DNA of 64,000 bases from Alkalihalophilus pseudofirmus OF4 (GTDB taxonomy: Bacteria; Bacillota; Bacilli; Bacillales; Bacillaceae_D). The position numbers and the translations under genes are program-made. Within the stretch, counting starts at the first letter, position 1. The number at the start of each line of letters is the position of its first letter. Positions 43,238 to 51,799 of the stretch are shown here, piece after piece. The notes under the pieces are model-generated. The model saw nothing but the letters and a program-made list of their open reading frames with translations. It ran no database searches and was not told where the DNA came from. The DNA lies in contig NC_013791.2 in the NCBI RefSeq assembly GCF_000005825.2, forward strand, positions 3,348,001-3,412,000, given 5' to 3'.

Positions 43238-43501
43238 TTATTTATCATTCCAGAACTCATACATTTTCTTCGCTACAGCTTCTGGATTCACTTTGTATTC
43301 CCCAGCTTCGATCTGCTTTTTAAGCGCCTCTACTTTTTCCTCGCGCGCCTTCTCGATTGGGTTTCCTTTTTGCATTTCAAGTGCTTCTGTTGAAATTTCA
43401 AGCTTATCAACTTTCTTCTTTGCACCTTGAAGCTTTTCAGATGTGTCTACTTGTTTTCTGTAAGGATTTTGCTGGATGGACTGGTATGAATTAATCTTCA
43501 T
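43238..43501 (-). CDS. flgM: Anti-sigma factor FlgM
   Basis: 87 residues. The start MKINSYQSIQQNPYRKQ and the C-terminal sigma-binding region (REEKVEALKKQIEAGEYKVNPEAVAKKMYEF) are typical. It holds SigD inactive until the hook is complete and is itself made from a SigD promoter, giving feedback. First gene of the flgM-flgN-flgK-flgL-yviE operon. Strong AGGAGGG site. Confidence 0.95.
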   Translation of the reverse strand: MKINSYQSIQQNPYRKQVDTSEKLQGAKKKVDKLEISTEALEMQKGNPIEKAREEKVEALKKQIEAGEYKVNPEAVAKKMYEFWNDK

Positions 43502-43561
43502 CGTTTTCCCTCCTTTTTTAACATCACTGACATAAAAACGTACCGATGGCTCTTACAGCTT

Positions 43562-43588
43562 ATATCGGCACGGGGGTTGTCTCTGTTA
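43562..43588 (-). promoter_or_regulatory. SigD promoter of the flgM operon
   Basis: TAAC (43585-43588), 15 nt, GCCGATAT (43562-43569) on the minus strand: perfect -10, 3/4 -35. Confidence 0.8.
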
Positions 43589-43592
43589 AGGA

Positions 43593-44033
43593 TTATTTAT
43601 CAAACCGGTCATCTAAAGAGTGATACGTTTTATTCTGGGCACTTTCTTCAGCTTTTAAATTTTCTGCCACGCGCTCTTTAAACTCTTTCTCTTTTTGAAT
43701 CTGTTCTAAACCACCTGTTATATTCCCTTTGCAGCTTTCACAGATACGGCCTTCTTGAATAAGCGCACCGCATGATTCACATGGGTAACCCATGTTTGGA
43801 AAATGAGTGACGAGGATTCGCCCTTCTTTCACAAATTGATGAATCTGTTCAAGGGGCACCTCTGTTTTCTCATGCACCTCGCGGATTGAGGCCATACGGT
43901 TTTGTTTACGACGCATAAAGCGTGAAACTTTATCGTAGTTCTCTTCTTGTTCTTTATAACATGCGTTGCATAATGGACGGAGTGCCTTTACAAATAAAGC
44001 CCCACACTTCGGGCAATTGGCTACATTTTTCAT
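43593..44033 (-). CDS. yvyF: YvyF flagellar-operon zinc-ribbon protein
   Basis: 146 residues. Two zinc-binding pairs at the N-terminus (CPKCGALF, CNACYK), a helical HTH-like middle (MASIREVHEKTEVPLEQIHQFVKEGRI) and two more pairs (CESCGALI, CESCKGN). This is the flagellar operon protein family found between comFC and flgM. Proposed to be a regulator; its role is not proven. The protein may also be transcribed with comF. Confidence 0.87.
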   Translation of the reverse strand: MKNVANCPKCGALFVKALRPLCNACYKEQEENYDKVSRFMRRKQNRMASIREVHEKTEVPLEQIHQFVKEGRILVTHFPNMGYPCESCGALIQEGRICESCKGNITGGLEQIQKEKEFKERVAENLKAEESAQNKTYHSLDDRFDK

Positions 44034-44082
44034 ATCCGCCTCTCCTCTCTTACCATTTCATTATAACGTATGCGGCGCATTC

Positions 44083-44793
44083 TTACCTAGCAAGCGTTAA
44101 CGATTCAATATGCTCTGCGCCGTGCTTCCTTAAGACGTAAGCAGCCTGCCGCACCGTTGTCCCTGTAGTATATACATCGTCAACTAACACGATTTTTTTA
44201 AGTGTTTTCACCGAGTCTATTCCACTCTGTATATAAAAAGGCGATTGATTCAATTGAGAGACTCTCGCTTTACGATTTTTCTTGCTTTGCTGCTCGCTCT
44301 CCCTCCTGCCCAGCGTCACAGTAGGAGCAAGCCACTCCTTTGTTATCAGCTCCACTTGATTAAAACCGCGAGCATGAAGACGTTCGTTGCTGAGTGGCAT
44401 GAGAACAGGCGAATAGTCTCTAAAGTTTTTAGCATAAAAGCTTTTTAGTTTGGTTGAAAAATAGCGGCTAACCTCAGCATCCCCTTGGTATTTATATTGA
44501 GCGAGCCACTCTTTCATCGTCTCATTATATGCGTAAAGCGAGGTGTTTTTGACAAGCAGGTCTTGTGCTGTTTCGTGCTGGTTCCATTTAGTACAATCAA
44601 GACATAAGGACTCAGCAGAAGATCGCCACATACCTCCGAGCACACGGCTGCACAGCTCGCATTGCTCCCCGCCTAACATTTCCAGCCCCTCTTCACATCT
44701 CTCGCAAACCAACTCTTCCTCACTTCCTAAAAAGATCGTACTCCAACTCAACTTAGCCTGCGTTTTCTCGTGACAAATTAAACACCTCACCAC
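44083..44793 (-). CDS. comFC: Competence protein ComFC (phosphoribosyltransferase-like)
   Basis: 236 residues. N-terminal zinc-finger cysteines (CLICHE, CERCEEG, CELCSRV, CLDC) precede a PRTase domain with the PRPP loop VLVDDVYTTGTTVRQAA (near 208). Needed for transformation; it acts in the cytoplasm with ComFA on incoming single-stranded DNA. Its start directly follows comFA (44794), so comFB, present between them in B. subtilis, is missing. Confidence 0.93.
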   Translation of the reverse strand: MVRCLICHEKTQAKLSWSTIFLGSEEELVCERCEEGLEMLGGEQCELCSRVLGGMWRSSAESLCLDCTKWNQHETAQDLLVKNTSLYAYNETMKEWLAQYKYQGDAEVSRYFSTKLKSFYAKNFRDYSPVLMPLSNERLHARGFNQVELITKEWLAPTVTLGRRESEQQSKKNRKARVSQLNQSPFYIQSGIDSVKTLKKIVLVDDVYTTGTTVRQAAYVLRKHGAEHIESLTLAR

Positions 44794-46140
44794 CTATACC
44801 TCCCTCTTGTTCATCCAGTTAATCTGCGCTCTCGCCCGTACCATTGCGTCAGTCTTCCCGTAATGAAAAAAGGTGACATCACCCGTTGGCATCTTGGCAC
44901 TTCTTCCAACCCGTCCTGCAATTTGAACAAGCGCTGATTCGGTAAACACATGATCTTCCGCCCCGAGTACCGCAACATCAAGGTTTGAAATGGTTATTCC
45001 ACGCTCAAGAATCGTTGTCGTTAGCAAAAGAGAATACTCTTCGTTTCGAAATCTAGCTACTTTTTCATGCCTCGCTTTATCAGCTGCATAGACCGCTTCA
45101 TGTTTAATAGATTGAGAGCCTAATAGATGAGAAATTTCCTTTAACACGTCAACTGATGGCAAGAATAAGAGCGTAGGCTTCTTAGCTTCGAGTCGTTCCT
45201 GAAGCCACTTCATCACAACAGGAGGGAGTTTCTTTTTCGTGAGACGTGTCCGCCAATTGCCGCACCAGGTGAAGGTTGGGACAGGCAGTGAAAAGCCGTG
45301 GTAACGCCTCGGTACATAAACGATTTCTAGTTTGGGTATTTTTCTAATTTGGCTGGTAGGGGTAGCTGTTAAATAGATGAGGCTCGATTGGGGCTTTCTT
45401 GCTTGTTTAATCGCATATTGGAGGCTTTTGTCGTAACTGAACGGAAATGCATCGACTTCATCTACAATCACCACATCAAAGCTTTGGAAGTACCGCATCA
45501 CTTGATGAGTGGTGGCGATCACAAGCTGGGCGTTTATGTGCTGGTCTTTACTGCCGCCGTATAGGCTTGCTATTGGTATAGAAGGGAAGACAGTACGGAG
45601 TCGTGGGGATAACTCTTTGACCACATCCACACGAGGCGTCGCAATCAATACTCTTTCACCTTTATTGATAGCCGCTTCGATTCCTTTAAAAAGCATCTCT
45701 GTTTTCCCTGCCCCGCACACGGCCCACAGTAAGAGAGAACTCTTCTCTTCTACTGCTTTGATTACAGAATTTGAAGCTTTCTCTTGAGCTAGCGATAGTT
45801 CCCCTTTCCATTTTAAAGAGGATGAGTGATTGAGAAATGGAGTTTTATCAGAAGTTGCGAGGTGGATTAGAGGCTTACATTCTTGAACTTTACCAAGTTT
45901 AATGCAATGTCGGCAGTACAAGCAGTCCTTCTGACACGTGTGACAAAAATGAGAGGCGAATAAACTGCGGTCACGGTTTCCGCACCGTACACAGCTGGGG
46001 ATAGACTGTTGATAAAGGATGCTGGGAGATTCTATTAATGCACCAGTGTGGATAAGTAAATCTAGTTCATGCTTTGGAAAGGGAATTTCTGTTCGCAGCA
46101 GGCGCTTGCCTGTGATAAATGTGAGTAAGTCGGTGGACAA
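44794..46140 (-). CDS. comFA: Competence helicase ComFA
   Basis: 448 residues, a DEAD-box ATPase pulling transforming DNA across the membrane. An N-terminal four-cysteine zinc region (CVRCGNRD, CHTCQKDCLYC) precedes Walker A AVCGAGKTE (about 142), VDEVDAFP (Walker B), LTATPT and the C-terminal QIAGRVGRS motif. The start is a TTG at 46140: AGGTGAT lies upstream and an in-frame TGA closes off anything earlier. Length matches the family. Confidence 0.93.
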   Translation of the reverse strand: MSTDLLTFITGKRLLRTEIPFPKHELDLLIHTGALIESPSILYQQSIPSCVRCGNRDRSLFASHFCHTCQKDCLYCRHCIKLGKVQECKPLIHLATSDKTPFLNHSSSLKWKGELSLAQEKASNSVIKAVEEKSSLLLWAVCGAGKTEMLFKGIEAAINKGERVLIATPRVDVVKELSPRLRTVFPSIPIASLYGGSKDQHINAQLVIATTHQVMRYFQSFDVVIVDEVDAFPFSYDKSLQYAIKQARKPQSSLIYLTATPTSQIRKIPKLEIVYVPRRYHGFSLPVPTFTWCGNWRTRLTKKKLPPVVMKWLQERLEAKKPTLLFLPSVDVLKEISHLLGSQSIKHEAVYAADKARHEKVARFRNEEYSLLLTTTILERGITISNLDVAVLGAEDHVFTESALVQIAGRVGRSAKMPTGDVTFFHYGKTDAMVRARAQINWMNKREV

Positions 46141-46183
46141 GTGGGATCACCTCGAAGGATTAGTTAAGTTTGGGGATAATGAT

Positions 46184-46224
46184 AAAAAGAAAAGCATGAA
46201 ACAACGGGTGCTGCTTCATGCTTT
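46184..46224 (-). terminator. Terminator of degV
   Basis: AAAGCATGAA and TTCATGCTTT form a 10-bp stem with a 14-base loop, followed by TCTTTTT on the minus strand, just before comFA. Confidence 0.85.
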
Positions 46225-46231
46225 ATTTATT

Positions 46232-47086
46232 TTAGCGGGATAATTTATACCATGATACACCTAGGCTTCCTTCTCCTAAATGTGTCCCGATCACCGGACC
46301 GAAATGGCTGATGTCTACTTCGACATTTTCAAATTTCACTTGGATTTCTTTTGCAAGAGTTTGCGCTGACTCTAAGCGGTTGGCGTGGATCACTGTCACT
46401 TTGTACGCCCCGCCTTGTGTCACATCTTCTTCTAGCAGCTGACAAATACGTGCCACAGCTTTCTTCTCCGTACGGACTTTTTCAAACGGTACAATGCTTC
46501 CTTCTTCAAAATGAAGAATCGGCTTGATCTTTAATAGATTACCCACTACAAGCTGCGCTGCGTTCAAACGGCCGCCGCGGTGTAAGTGCTGGAGGCTGTC
46601 TACCATGAAATAGGCTTTAAGTGTTGTTTTAATCTCTTTTAGATGCGCTAGTATGGATTTCGCATCCGCGCCTTCAGCGGCCATCTTCGCTGCTTCAAGC
46701 ACAAAATAGCCTTGAGGGGCACAACTGATTTCAGAGTCAAATCCCTCTACCGAGATATCTTCAACCATACTAGCAGCACTCATCGCAGACTGGTATGTGC
46801 CACTAATTTTGCTAGATAAGTGGATTGTAATGATTTCTTCATAGCCTTGATCTTTCAGTTTCTCAAATGTCTCGAGAAAATGTCCGATTGCCGGCTGGGA
46901 TGTCGTAGGCAGTTTTTCTGTATTCTTTAACAGCTTATAAAATTGGCTCGTCGTAAGGTCGATTTCTTCTTGATAAGAATCTTCACCAATAACAACATTT
47001 AACGGTACCATCTCTATTGAATACTGATCTCGTATATCTGGCGCGAGATACGCGGTACTATCTGTTACAATTGCGACTTTATTCAT
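46232..47086 (-). CDS. degV: DegV-family fatty-acid-binding protein
   Basis: 284 residues. The N-terminal motif VAIVTDSTAYLAP and the Ser/Thr lipid-head site (PTTSQPA near 80, HLSSKISGTYQSA near 110) mark DegV/FakB proteins, which present fatty acids to the FakA kinase. Cytoplasmic. Position beside comFA and degSU follows B. subtilis. A 14-nt tandem repeat sits in its leader or promoter. Confidence 0.92.
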   Translation of the reverse strand: MNKVAIVTDSTAYLAPDIRDQYSIEMVPLNVVIGEDSYQEEIDLTTSQFYKLLKNTEKLPTTSQPAIGHFLETFEKLKDQGYEEIITIHLSSKISGTYQSAMSAASMVEDISVEGFDSEISCAPQGYFVLEAAKMAAEGADAKSILAHLKEIKTTLKAYFMVDSLQHLHRGGRLNAAQLVVGNLLKIKPILHFEEGSIVPFEKVRTEKKAVARICQLLEEDVTQGGAYKVTVIHANRLESAQTLAKEIQVKFENVEVDISHFGPVIGTHLGEGSLGVSWYKLSR

Positions 47087-47136
47087 ATCTAATAGATCCT
47101 CACTTTACTTTCCCATCTTGGGAAGATTCAATTTTA

Positions 47137-47206
47137 AATAATTTAATTTGAATAATTTAATTTGAATAATTTAATTTGAATAATTTAATTTGAATAATTC
47201 ATTTCG
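47137..47206. repeat. 14-nt tandem repeat just upstream of degV
   Basis: Four perfect copies of AATAATTTAATTTG (47137-47192) plus one decayed copy (47193-47206). It begins 51 bp upstream of the degV ATG, directly downstream of a TATAAT -10, so it would be transcribed at the start of the degV mRNA. Such repeats readily change copy number by slippage. Confidence 0.9.
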
Positions 47207-47212
47207 ATTATA
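47207..47212 (-). promoter_or_regulatory. Candidate -10 of degV
   Basis: Minus-strand TATAAT with no good -35 at 16-18 bp. The start would fall at about 47200, within the last copy of the 14-nt repeat. Confidence 0.4.
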
Positions 47213-47291
47213 CTCGTTTTCTCTTCTATTAAATGTACCGTTAATTCTACTAAGATACAAGAGGAGAGATAGTCGATTTATGTAGGGATAT

Positions 47292-47483
47292 GGAATTGCG
47301 TCTGTTCGGTTTCTGATTGCGTCGGTGGAGCTAGGAATTGCGCGGATGTCAGGGGTATTTGCGTCGACTCAGCATGTAATTGCGCGGGTTGACAGGGAAT
47401 GCGTCAATTCAGAGCTGAATTGCGCCGGTGTGGCGAGCGATTGCGTCTGTCTAGACTGTTATTACCTCAACTGAGCGCTCAGT
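47292..47483. repeat. 21-nt-phased array D with flanking palindrome
   Basis: ATTGCG cores with GCG at 47298, 47319, 47340, 47361, 47382, 47401, 47422 and 47443: steps of 21, 21, 21, 21, 19, 21, 21. Bases between cores differ in every unit. The perfect palindrome ACTGAGCGCTCAGT lies at 47470-47483, between the array and the degU terminator. The complement GACGCAAT is in the sense direction of degU. Confidence 0.88.
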
Positions 47484-47522
47484 CCATTGTTAGTCTGTCC
47501 TTAAAGTCTTCCTCTCCCAACC

Positions 47523-47557
47523 AAAAACAAGAGATACCACTAAGCGGTACCTCTTGT
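47523..47557 (-). terminator. Terminator of degS-degU
   Basis: ACAAGAGGTACC and GGTATCTCTTGT pair (one G-U, seven-base loop), followed by TTTTTGG on the minus strand. Confidence 0.9.
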
Positions 47558-47569
47558 CCACCATACGAA

Positions 47570-48271
47570 TTAACGAACGATGACATATCCTTTTTTAATC
47601 GCTTCAACTACCGCTTGAGTACGGTCGTTTACGCTCATTTTTTGCAGGATGTTACTTACATGGTTTTTAACTGTTTTTTCACTAATGTATAATGACTCAC
47701 CGATCGCACGGTTGCTTTGACCGTCAGTCATCAGCTGAAGTACTTCACACTCACGACGAGTTAAGATATGAAGTGGCTTTCTGTATTCGACTTCACGGAA
47801 GCCGATTGACTCTTCATATTTATCGTCCTCTGTAGCTAGACGACGGTATTCTTTAATTAGGTTATGTGTTACTTTCGGATGAATGTAAGATCCGCCTGAA
47901 GCAACAACTTTAACAGCTTCAATTAGAGCACCTGCATCCATTTCTTTTAACAAGTAGCCTGATGCACCTGTTTTAAGAACATGCGTGACATATGTCTCGT
48001 CATCATGGATCGATAGGATTAACACTCTCACATTTGGATATGCTGCAACAAGCTCACGCGTTGCCTCTACACCGTTCACTTTTGGCATATTGATATCCAT
48101 TAAAATCACATCAGGGCGATGCTCATCTACAAGCGCTCTTGCTTCAGAACCATCTTCTCCGTCTGCTACAATTTCAAAATCAGGCTCCATTGCTAGGATT
48201 CGTTTAACACCTTCACGAAATAGTTGGTGGTCATCAATTAGTACTATACGGATCTTTTTATTTTCGTTCAT
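47570..48271 (-). CDS. degU: Response regulator DegU
   Basis: 233 residues. Receiver domain with DDHQ (about 12-15), phospho-Asp in [10 protein letters not shown] (near 58) and Lys in YLLKEMD (near 107); C-terminal LuxR-type HTH ([36 protein letters not shown]). It controls exoenzymes, competence and motility. ATG 48271 follows AGAGG 8 nt upstream; a GTG three codons earlier would be too close. Paired with degS. Confidence 0.95.
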   Translation of the reverse strand: MNENKKIRIVLIDDHQLFREGVKRILAMEPDFEIVADGEDGSEARALVDEHRPDVILMDINMPKVNGVEATRELVAAYPNVRVLILSIHDDETYVTHVLKTGASGYLLKEMDAGALIEAVKVVASGGSYIHPKVTHNLIKEYRRLATEDDKYEESIGFREVEYRKPLHILTRRECEVLQLMTDGQSNRAIGESLYISEKTVKNHVSNILQKMSVNDRTQAVVEAIKKGYVIVR

Positions 48272-48361
48272 CCTTATCACCTCTCCGTTTACACGGTATT
48301 ATCTTTGCCAATTACTAGTTCAATTAATCCAATTTAATCATGAATCATACAATATCGATCT

Positions 48362-49498
48362 TTATGTTAATGGTACAGCAATGGAAATGAGGGTGCCGAT
48401 ATCAATTTTCGATTGGATCTGCAGCTCTCCTTTGAGCATGTTGACCCTCTCCCTCATACCCATGAGGCCAAATGATCCTTCTTTTAATTTTGATGTATCA
48501 AATCCTACTCCATCGTCTTTAATGATCATTATAACCTTTGTAGGCTTAATTTCAATTTTAACTTGGATTTCTGTAGGGTTCGCATGCTTATAGGCATTTT
48601 GTACCCCTTCTTGGATTAATCGAAACAATGCCACTTCATATTCTTCTGGAATTCGTTGATCACGGCCCAAATGCTGAAACCTGACAGCAATGCCATTGCG
48701 TTCTTCAAAATTTGCTAAATACTTCTTCAATGTAGGTATTAATCCCAAATCATCTAACGCCATCGGTCTCAAATCGTAAATAATCCTTCTCACTTCCGCA
48801 AGTGAACTTTTTACCATTTTTCTAAGGTCACGAATCTCATTTAGCGCTTCTTCAATGCCGCGATCATGATAAATTCGTTCTATTAGCTCAGACCTAAGCA
48901 GAACATTCGCCATCATTTGAGCTGGTCCGTCATGAATTTCCCGGGAAAGCTTTTTCCGTTCTTCTTCTTGGGCCTCGATAATCTTAAGCCCAAACCTTTG
49001 CTTTTCCCTAGCATCTTCTATAACTTCACCTACTTGCTTTAAATCACTGGATAAGAAGTTGTAGACAACAGCCATTTGACTGGCTAATTGCTCCGCTCTT
49101 TCAATCGTTTCATTTAAATTAATCAGCCTTCGTTCGATATGGTCACGACGCTCTCGAAGCTTAATTTCTTCTTGTTGCAGTACGGCTAGCTGAACTTGGA
49201 AATCATTTGCCTGTTCGTATGCCGATTTTACTTCTTCATGACTATAACGATCGAACGCTTTGCTTACTTCCACTAAGCGATTTCTCGCAAATTTCGCATG
49301 TAAATGAGTACGATCTGTTCTTTCAATAACGCCGGCCACTTTCATCCTGACATCTTGAAGCTCTTTTTGAAGCATTTGATACTCCTGCCTCGATTTTTCA
49401 CCAATGTCAAAGATCTGTTCCCGGCTTTGTCCCACCGTATCTAATGTTTGATCAATTATCTTGTCTAACATGTTCTTGTCAGTCAAGGCTCTCACCAA
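48362..49498 (-). CDS. degS: Cytoplasmic sensor histidine kinase DegS
   Basis: 378 residues, no membrane segment. An N-terminal coiled-coil sensor region (about 20-170), HisKA_3 with phospho-His in LSREIHDGPAQMMAN (near 190), and an ATPase domain (DDGVGFDTSKLKEGSFGLMGMRERV). It phosphorylates DegU. The start is uncertain: TTG 49498, GTG 49495, TTG 49486 and ATG 49471 are in frame with G-rich sites; I give the longest. Confidence 0.93.
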   Translation of the reverse strand: MVRALTDKNMLDKIIDQTLDTVGQSREQIFDIGEKSRQEYQMLQKELQDVRMKVAGVIERTDRTHLHAKFARNRLVEVSKAFDRYSHEEVKSAYEQANDFQVQLAVLQQEEIKLRERRDHIERRLINLNETIERAEQLASQMAVVYNFLSSDLKQVGEVIEDAREKQRFGLKIIEAQEEERKKLSREIHDGPAQMMANVLLRSELIERIYHDRGIEEALNEIRDLRKMVKSSLAEVRRIIYDLRPMALDDLGLIPTLKKYLANFEERNGIAVRFQHLGRDQRIPEEYEVALFRLIQEGVQNAYKHANPTEIQVKIEIKPTKVIMIIKDDGVGFDTSKLKEGSFGLMGMRERVNMLKGELQIQSKIDIGTLISIAVPLT

Positions 49499-49742
49499 CC
49501 CCCACCGCCTTATACTGGCGCTAACTGGTGCAGAAATTTAAAGCTTGTCCATTTGCTTCATGATAAAGTTTCCGCTATCCTTATCTTACAACAATAGGAT
49601 GAAAAAAGCGTTACTTATTCCTAGCGTCCTTTTACTCATCTCGACTGCTTTATCGGATGACTACACTATAGTACCAAACCTTTATTACATAGCGATAACG
49701 CTGATTTGTAAAACTATGAAAAAAAGAGGAGGATTGGTGGCC

Positions 49743-50375
49743 TTGCTACCTATTTATTACACGATAAAAGACAGGGGAGAACATGAAATTGTCATTCAAA
49801 AGTCGCGCTTCATCTCCTACTTTTCTCGCGCGACGACAGAAGAAGAGGCTCAAGCCTTCATTGAAGAAATTAAAAAGTTAAATCGTGATGCTACTCATAA
49901 TTGCTCTGCTTATCTAATTGGAGAAACTGACAACATCCAAAAAGCAAATGATGACGGTGAACCAAGCGGGACAGCCGGTGTTCCAATGCTTGAAGTTTTG
50001 AAAAAACGTAAATTAAAAGATGTAGTTGTCGTCGTCACGCGTTATTTCGGCGGAATTAAACTCGGTGCAGGCGGACTTATTCGCGCTTACGGCGGTGCTG
50101 TCAGCGAGGGTTTGAACGCAGTTGGAGTGGTCGAGCGCAAGCTGATGTGTGTGGTGCATACACAAGTTGATTACCACTGGCTCGGCAAGGTTGAAAATGA
50201 ATTAAGACAATCAATCTTTCAACTAAAGCATATAGATTACCTTGATCAAGTGGATGTGCAGACTTATGTAGCGACAGATGAAATCGAGGCATTTGAAGAA
50301 TGGATGACCAACTTAACGAATGGTCAGGCGGAGATTAAGCGCGGCGAAGAAGTATATTTGGAGACAGATATTTGA
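49743..50375 (+). CDS. yvyE: YigZ/YvyE (IMPACT) family protein
   Basis: About 210 residues. The IMPACT-N domain has SRFISYFSRATTEEEAQAFIEEIKK, ATHNCSAYLIG, DDGEPSGTAGVPMLEVL and VVVTRYFGGIKLGAGGLIRAYGG; the C-terminal DUF1949 follows. Function not firmly known; RNA-binding or translation-linked in relatives. I start at TTG 49743, which gives MLPIYYTIK, aligned with the usual N-terminus, with GAGGAGG 10 nt upstream; GTG 49737 is possible. Reading further upstream adds a hydrophobic tail unlike the family. Divergent from degS. Confidence 0.88.
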   Translation: MLPIYYTIKDRGEHEIVIQKSRFISYFSRATTEEEAQAFIEEIKKLNRDATHNCSAYLIGETDNIQKANDDGEPSGTAGVPMLEVLKKRKLKDVVVVVTRYFGGIKLGAGGLIRAYGGAVSEGLNAVGVVERKLMCVVHTQVDYHWLGKVENELRQSIFQLKHIDYLDQVDVQTYVATDEIEAFEEWMTNLTNGQAEIKRGEEVYLETDI

Positions 50376-50407
50376 TTTGGGCTTTGACCTCGTTTGGCGC
50401 CAGGTGA

Positions 50408-50545
50408 GCGGCGCAATTAATTAGGTAGTTGATACATTAACAAGCTGAACTGACGCAATTGCGCCTGCCTTTGACGCATATAAAGTGGAGAGTGACGCGA
50501 TTCCGCCCGAGAAGGAGGCAATAACTCCTTCAATCGACGCAATCG
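50408..50545. repeat. 21-nt-phased GCAA array E
   Basis: CGC cores at 50412, a decayed unit near 50433, then 50454, 50475, 50496, 50517 (as GGC) and 50538, all 21 nt apart. Several read GACGCAATT. It follows the yvyE stop by 37 nt with no terminator between. GACGCAAT is in the sense direction of yvyE. It fills the yvyE-pcp convergent gap. Confidence 0.85.
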
Positions 50546-50586
50546 CGCCCACCCTCAACCTGCCATGCCCTTAAAATCAATAGCTG

Positions 50587-51186
50587 TTACATCGCCTCAA
50601 TCATCACCTGCATTGCCCGCAACATCTCCTCTTCACTCATACTCGGCAAACTTGGTTTGGTTAGAGCCATCTGATGACTTGCTGGAACATGAACAAATCC
50701 AGCGGGTATACTTAATCCGCGCTCGCCCAGATAGTGCAGCGTTTGATACATAATATTGTTGCAGACGTACGTCCCTGCTGTATTTGAAATGGCTGCCGGG
50801 ATCCCTGCTCCTGTTAATCTATCGACAAATGGGCGGATAGGCAGCGTCGAGAAATACGCTGCTGGGCCACCTTCGACAATTTCCTCATCTTGCTTTTTTA
50901 CACCATCATTATCAACTTCACCATCGTTGCAATTGATCGCCACACGCTCCGGCGTGATGCGATTACGACCTGCGGCTAGACCGAGCATAATTACTGCATC
51001 CGGATTAATTTCTTCTATCTTTTCTTTAACTTTACCCGCTGCCCCACTAAACGTCACCGGCAATACCGCAGCTTTCACTTTATATTCTCCAATGACTTCC
51101 CCATCAATAGCTGCTGCGATTTTGCGGGTTGGGTTGTCTTCATGATCTAAAAAGGGTTCAAATCCGGTTACTAGAATGGTCTTCAT
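50587..51186 (-). CDS. pcp: Pyrrolidone-carboxylate peptidase
   Basis: A 199-residue C15 cysteine peptidase removing N-terminal pyroglutamate from peptides in the cytoplasm. Catalytic regions are intact: RITPERVAIN with Glu (near 80), NTAGTYVCNNIMY with Cys (near 143) and FVHVPASHQ with His (near 164). It fits with the peptide-uptake operons nearby. GGAGAGAAG precedes the ATG. Confidence 0.95.
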   Translation of the reverse strand: MKTILVTGFEPFLDHEDNPTRKIAAAIDGEVIGEYKVKAAVLPVTFSGAAGKVKEKIEEINPDAVIMLGLAAGRNRITPERVAINCNDGEVDNDGVKKQDEEIVEGGPAAYFSTLPIRPFVDRLTGAGIPAAISNTAGTYVCNNIMYQTLHYLGERGLSIPAGFVHVPASHQMALTKPSLPSMSEEEMLRAMQVMIEAM

Positions 51187-51248
51187 TTATCTTCTCTCCT
51201 AATTAAACAGATAAAAGAGGTAGAAACGAATGTCTCTCCCTCGCAAAA

Positions 51249-51710
51249 TTATTTTGTAATATAAGAAAATGAGTCTTTGTATTGCTTCAGCTCAATATTC
51301 ACATCAGCTGAAATAATGCCTTCTATTTTTGCTAGTTCTTTATTTACAAAGTGAACGAGATCATCGTTATTTTTGAAATAGGCTTGCATAATCAAGTCAT
51401 GCTGGCCGGAAAAAGCACCGACAAAGCGGACTTCCGAGAAGCGGTTCAGCTCGCGTGCTATGCTCTCTTGGTAGCCGAGTTTGGTTGAGATGCCGATAAT
51501 GACTTGTACGTTTAAGCCGATTTTATTTGGGTTCATATGGATAATGAATTCAAAGACATTATCTTTTAGCATCCGGTTAATTCTTGTACGGACAGTTCCT
51601 TCACTTACATTTAATTCTTTTGCTATTTCGGTATAAGACTTCTTCCCGTCTTCTTGCAGAAAGCTTAGAATGGTGTAATCCATTTCATCGATCTTAGACA
51701 TGTTCATCAC
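51249..51710 (-). CDS. Lrp/AsnC-family transcriptional regulator
   Basis: 153 residues. N-terminal HTH (LQEDGKKSYTEIAKELNVSEGTVRTRINRML) and C-terminal RAM/ligand domain (NVQVIIGISTKLGYQESIARELNRF, VRFVGAFSGQHDLIMQAYF). These regulators respond to amino acids. It follows the first Opp operon in the same direction, after a terminator, so it may sense peptide-derived amino acids; the target is not known. Starts: GTG 51710 or ATG 51701. Confidence 0.9.
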   Translation of the reverse strand: MMNMSKIDEMDYTILSFLQEDGKKSYTEIAKELNVSEGTVRTRINRMLKDNVFEFIIHMNPNKIGLNVQVIIGISTKLGYQESIARELNRFSEVRFVGAFSGQHDLIMQAYFKNNDDLVHFVNKELAKIEGIISADVNIELKQYKDSFSYITK

Positions 51711-51760
51711 TCATTTCATTTAAGTCTTACTCACGTTTAAAAAATGAGCAACAGGTTTAA

Positions 51761-51793
51761 TAAAAGGACAGAGAATTGCTCTCTCTGTCCTTT
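51761..51793 (-). terminator. Terminator of the first Opp operon
   Basis: AAAGGACAGAGA and TCTCTGTCCTTT form a perfect 12-bp stem followed by TATT on the minus strand. Confidence 0.85.
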
Positions 51794-51799
51794 CCGTTT

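Noticed and set aside
47292-47450. Array D as a coding heptad repeat (21 nt = 7 codons)
   Set aside because: The 19-nt step breaks the frame, stops occur in other arrays, and no ribosome site is present.
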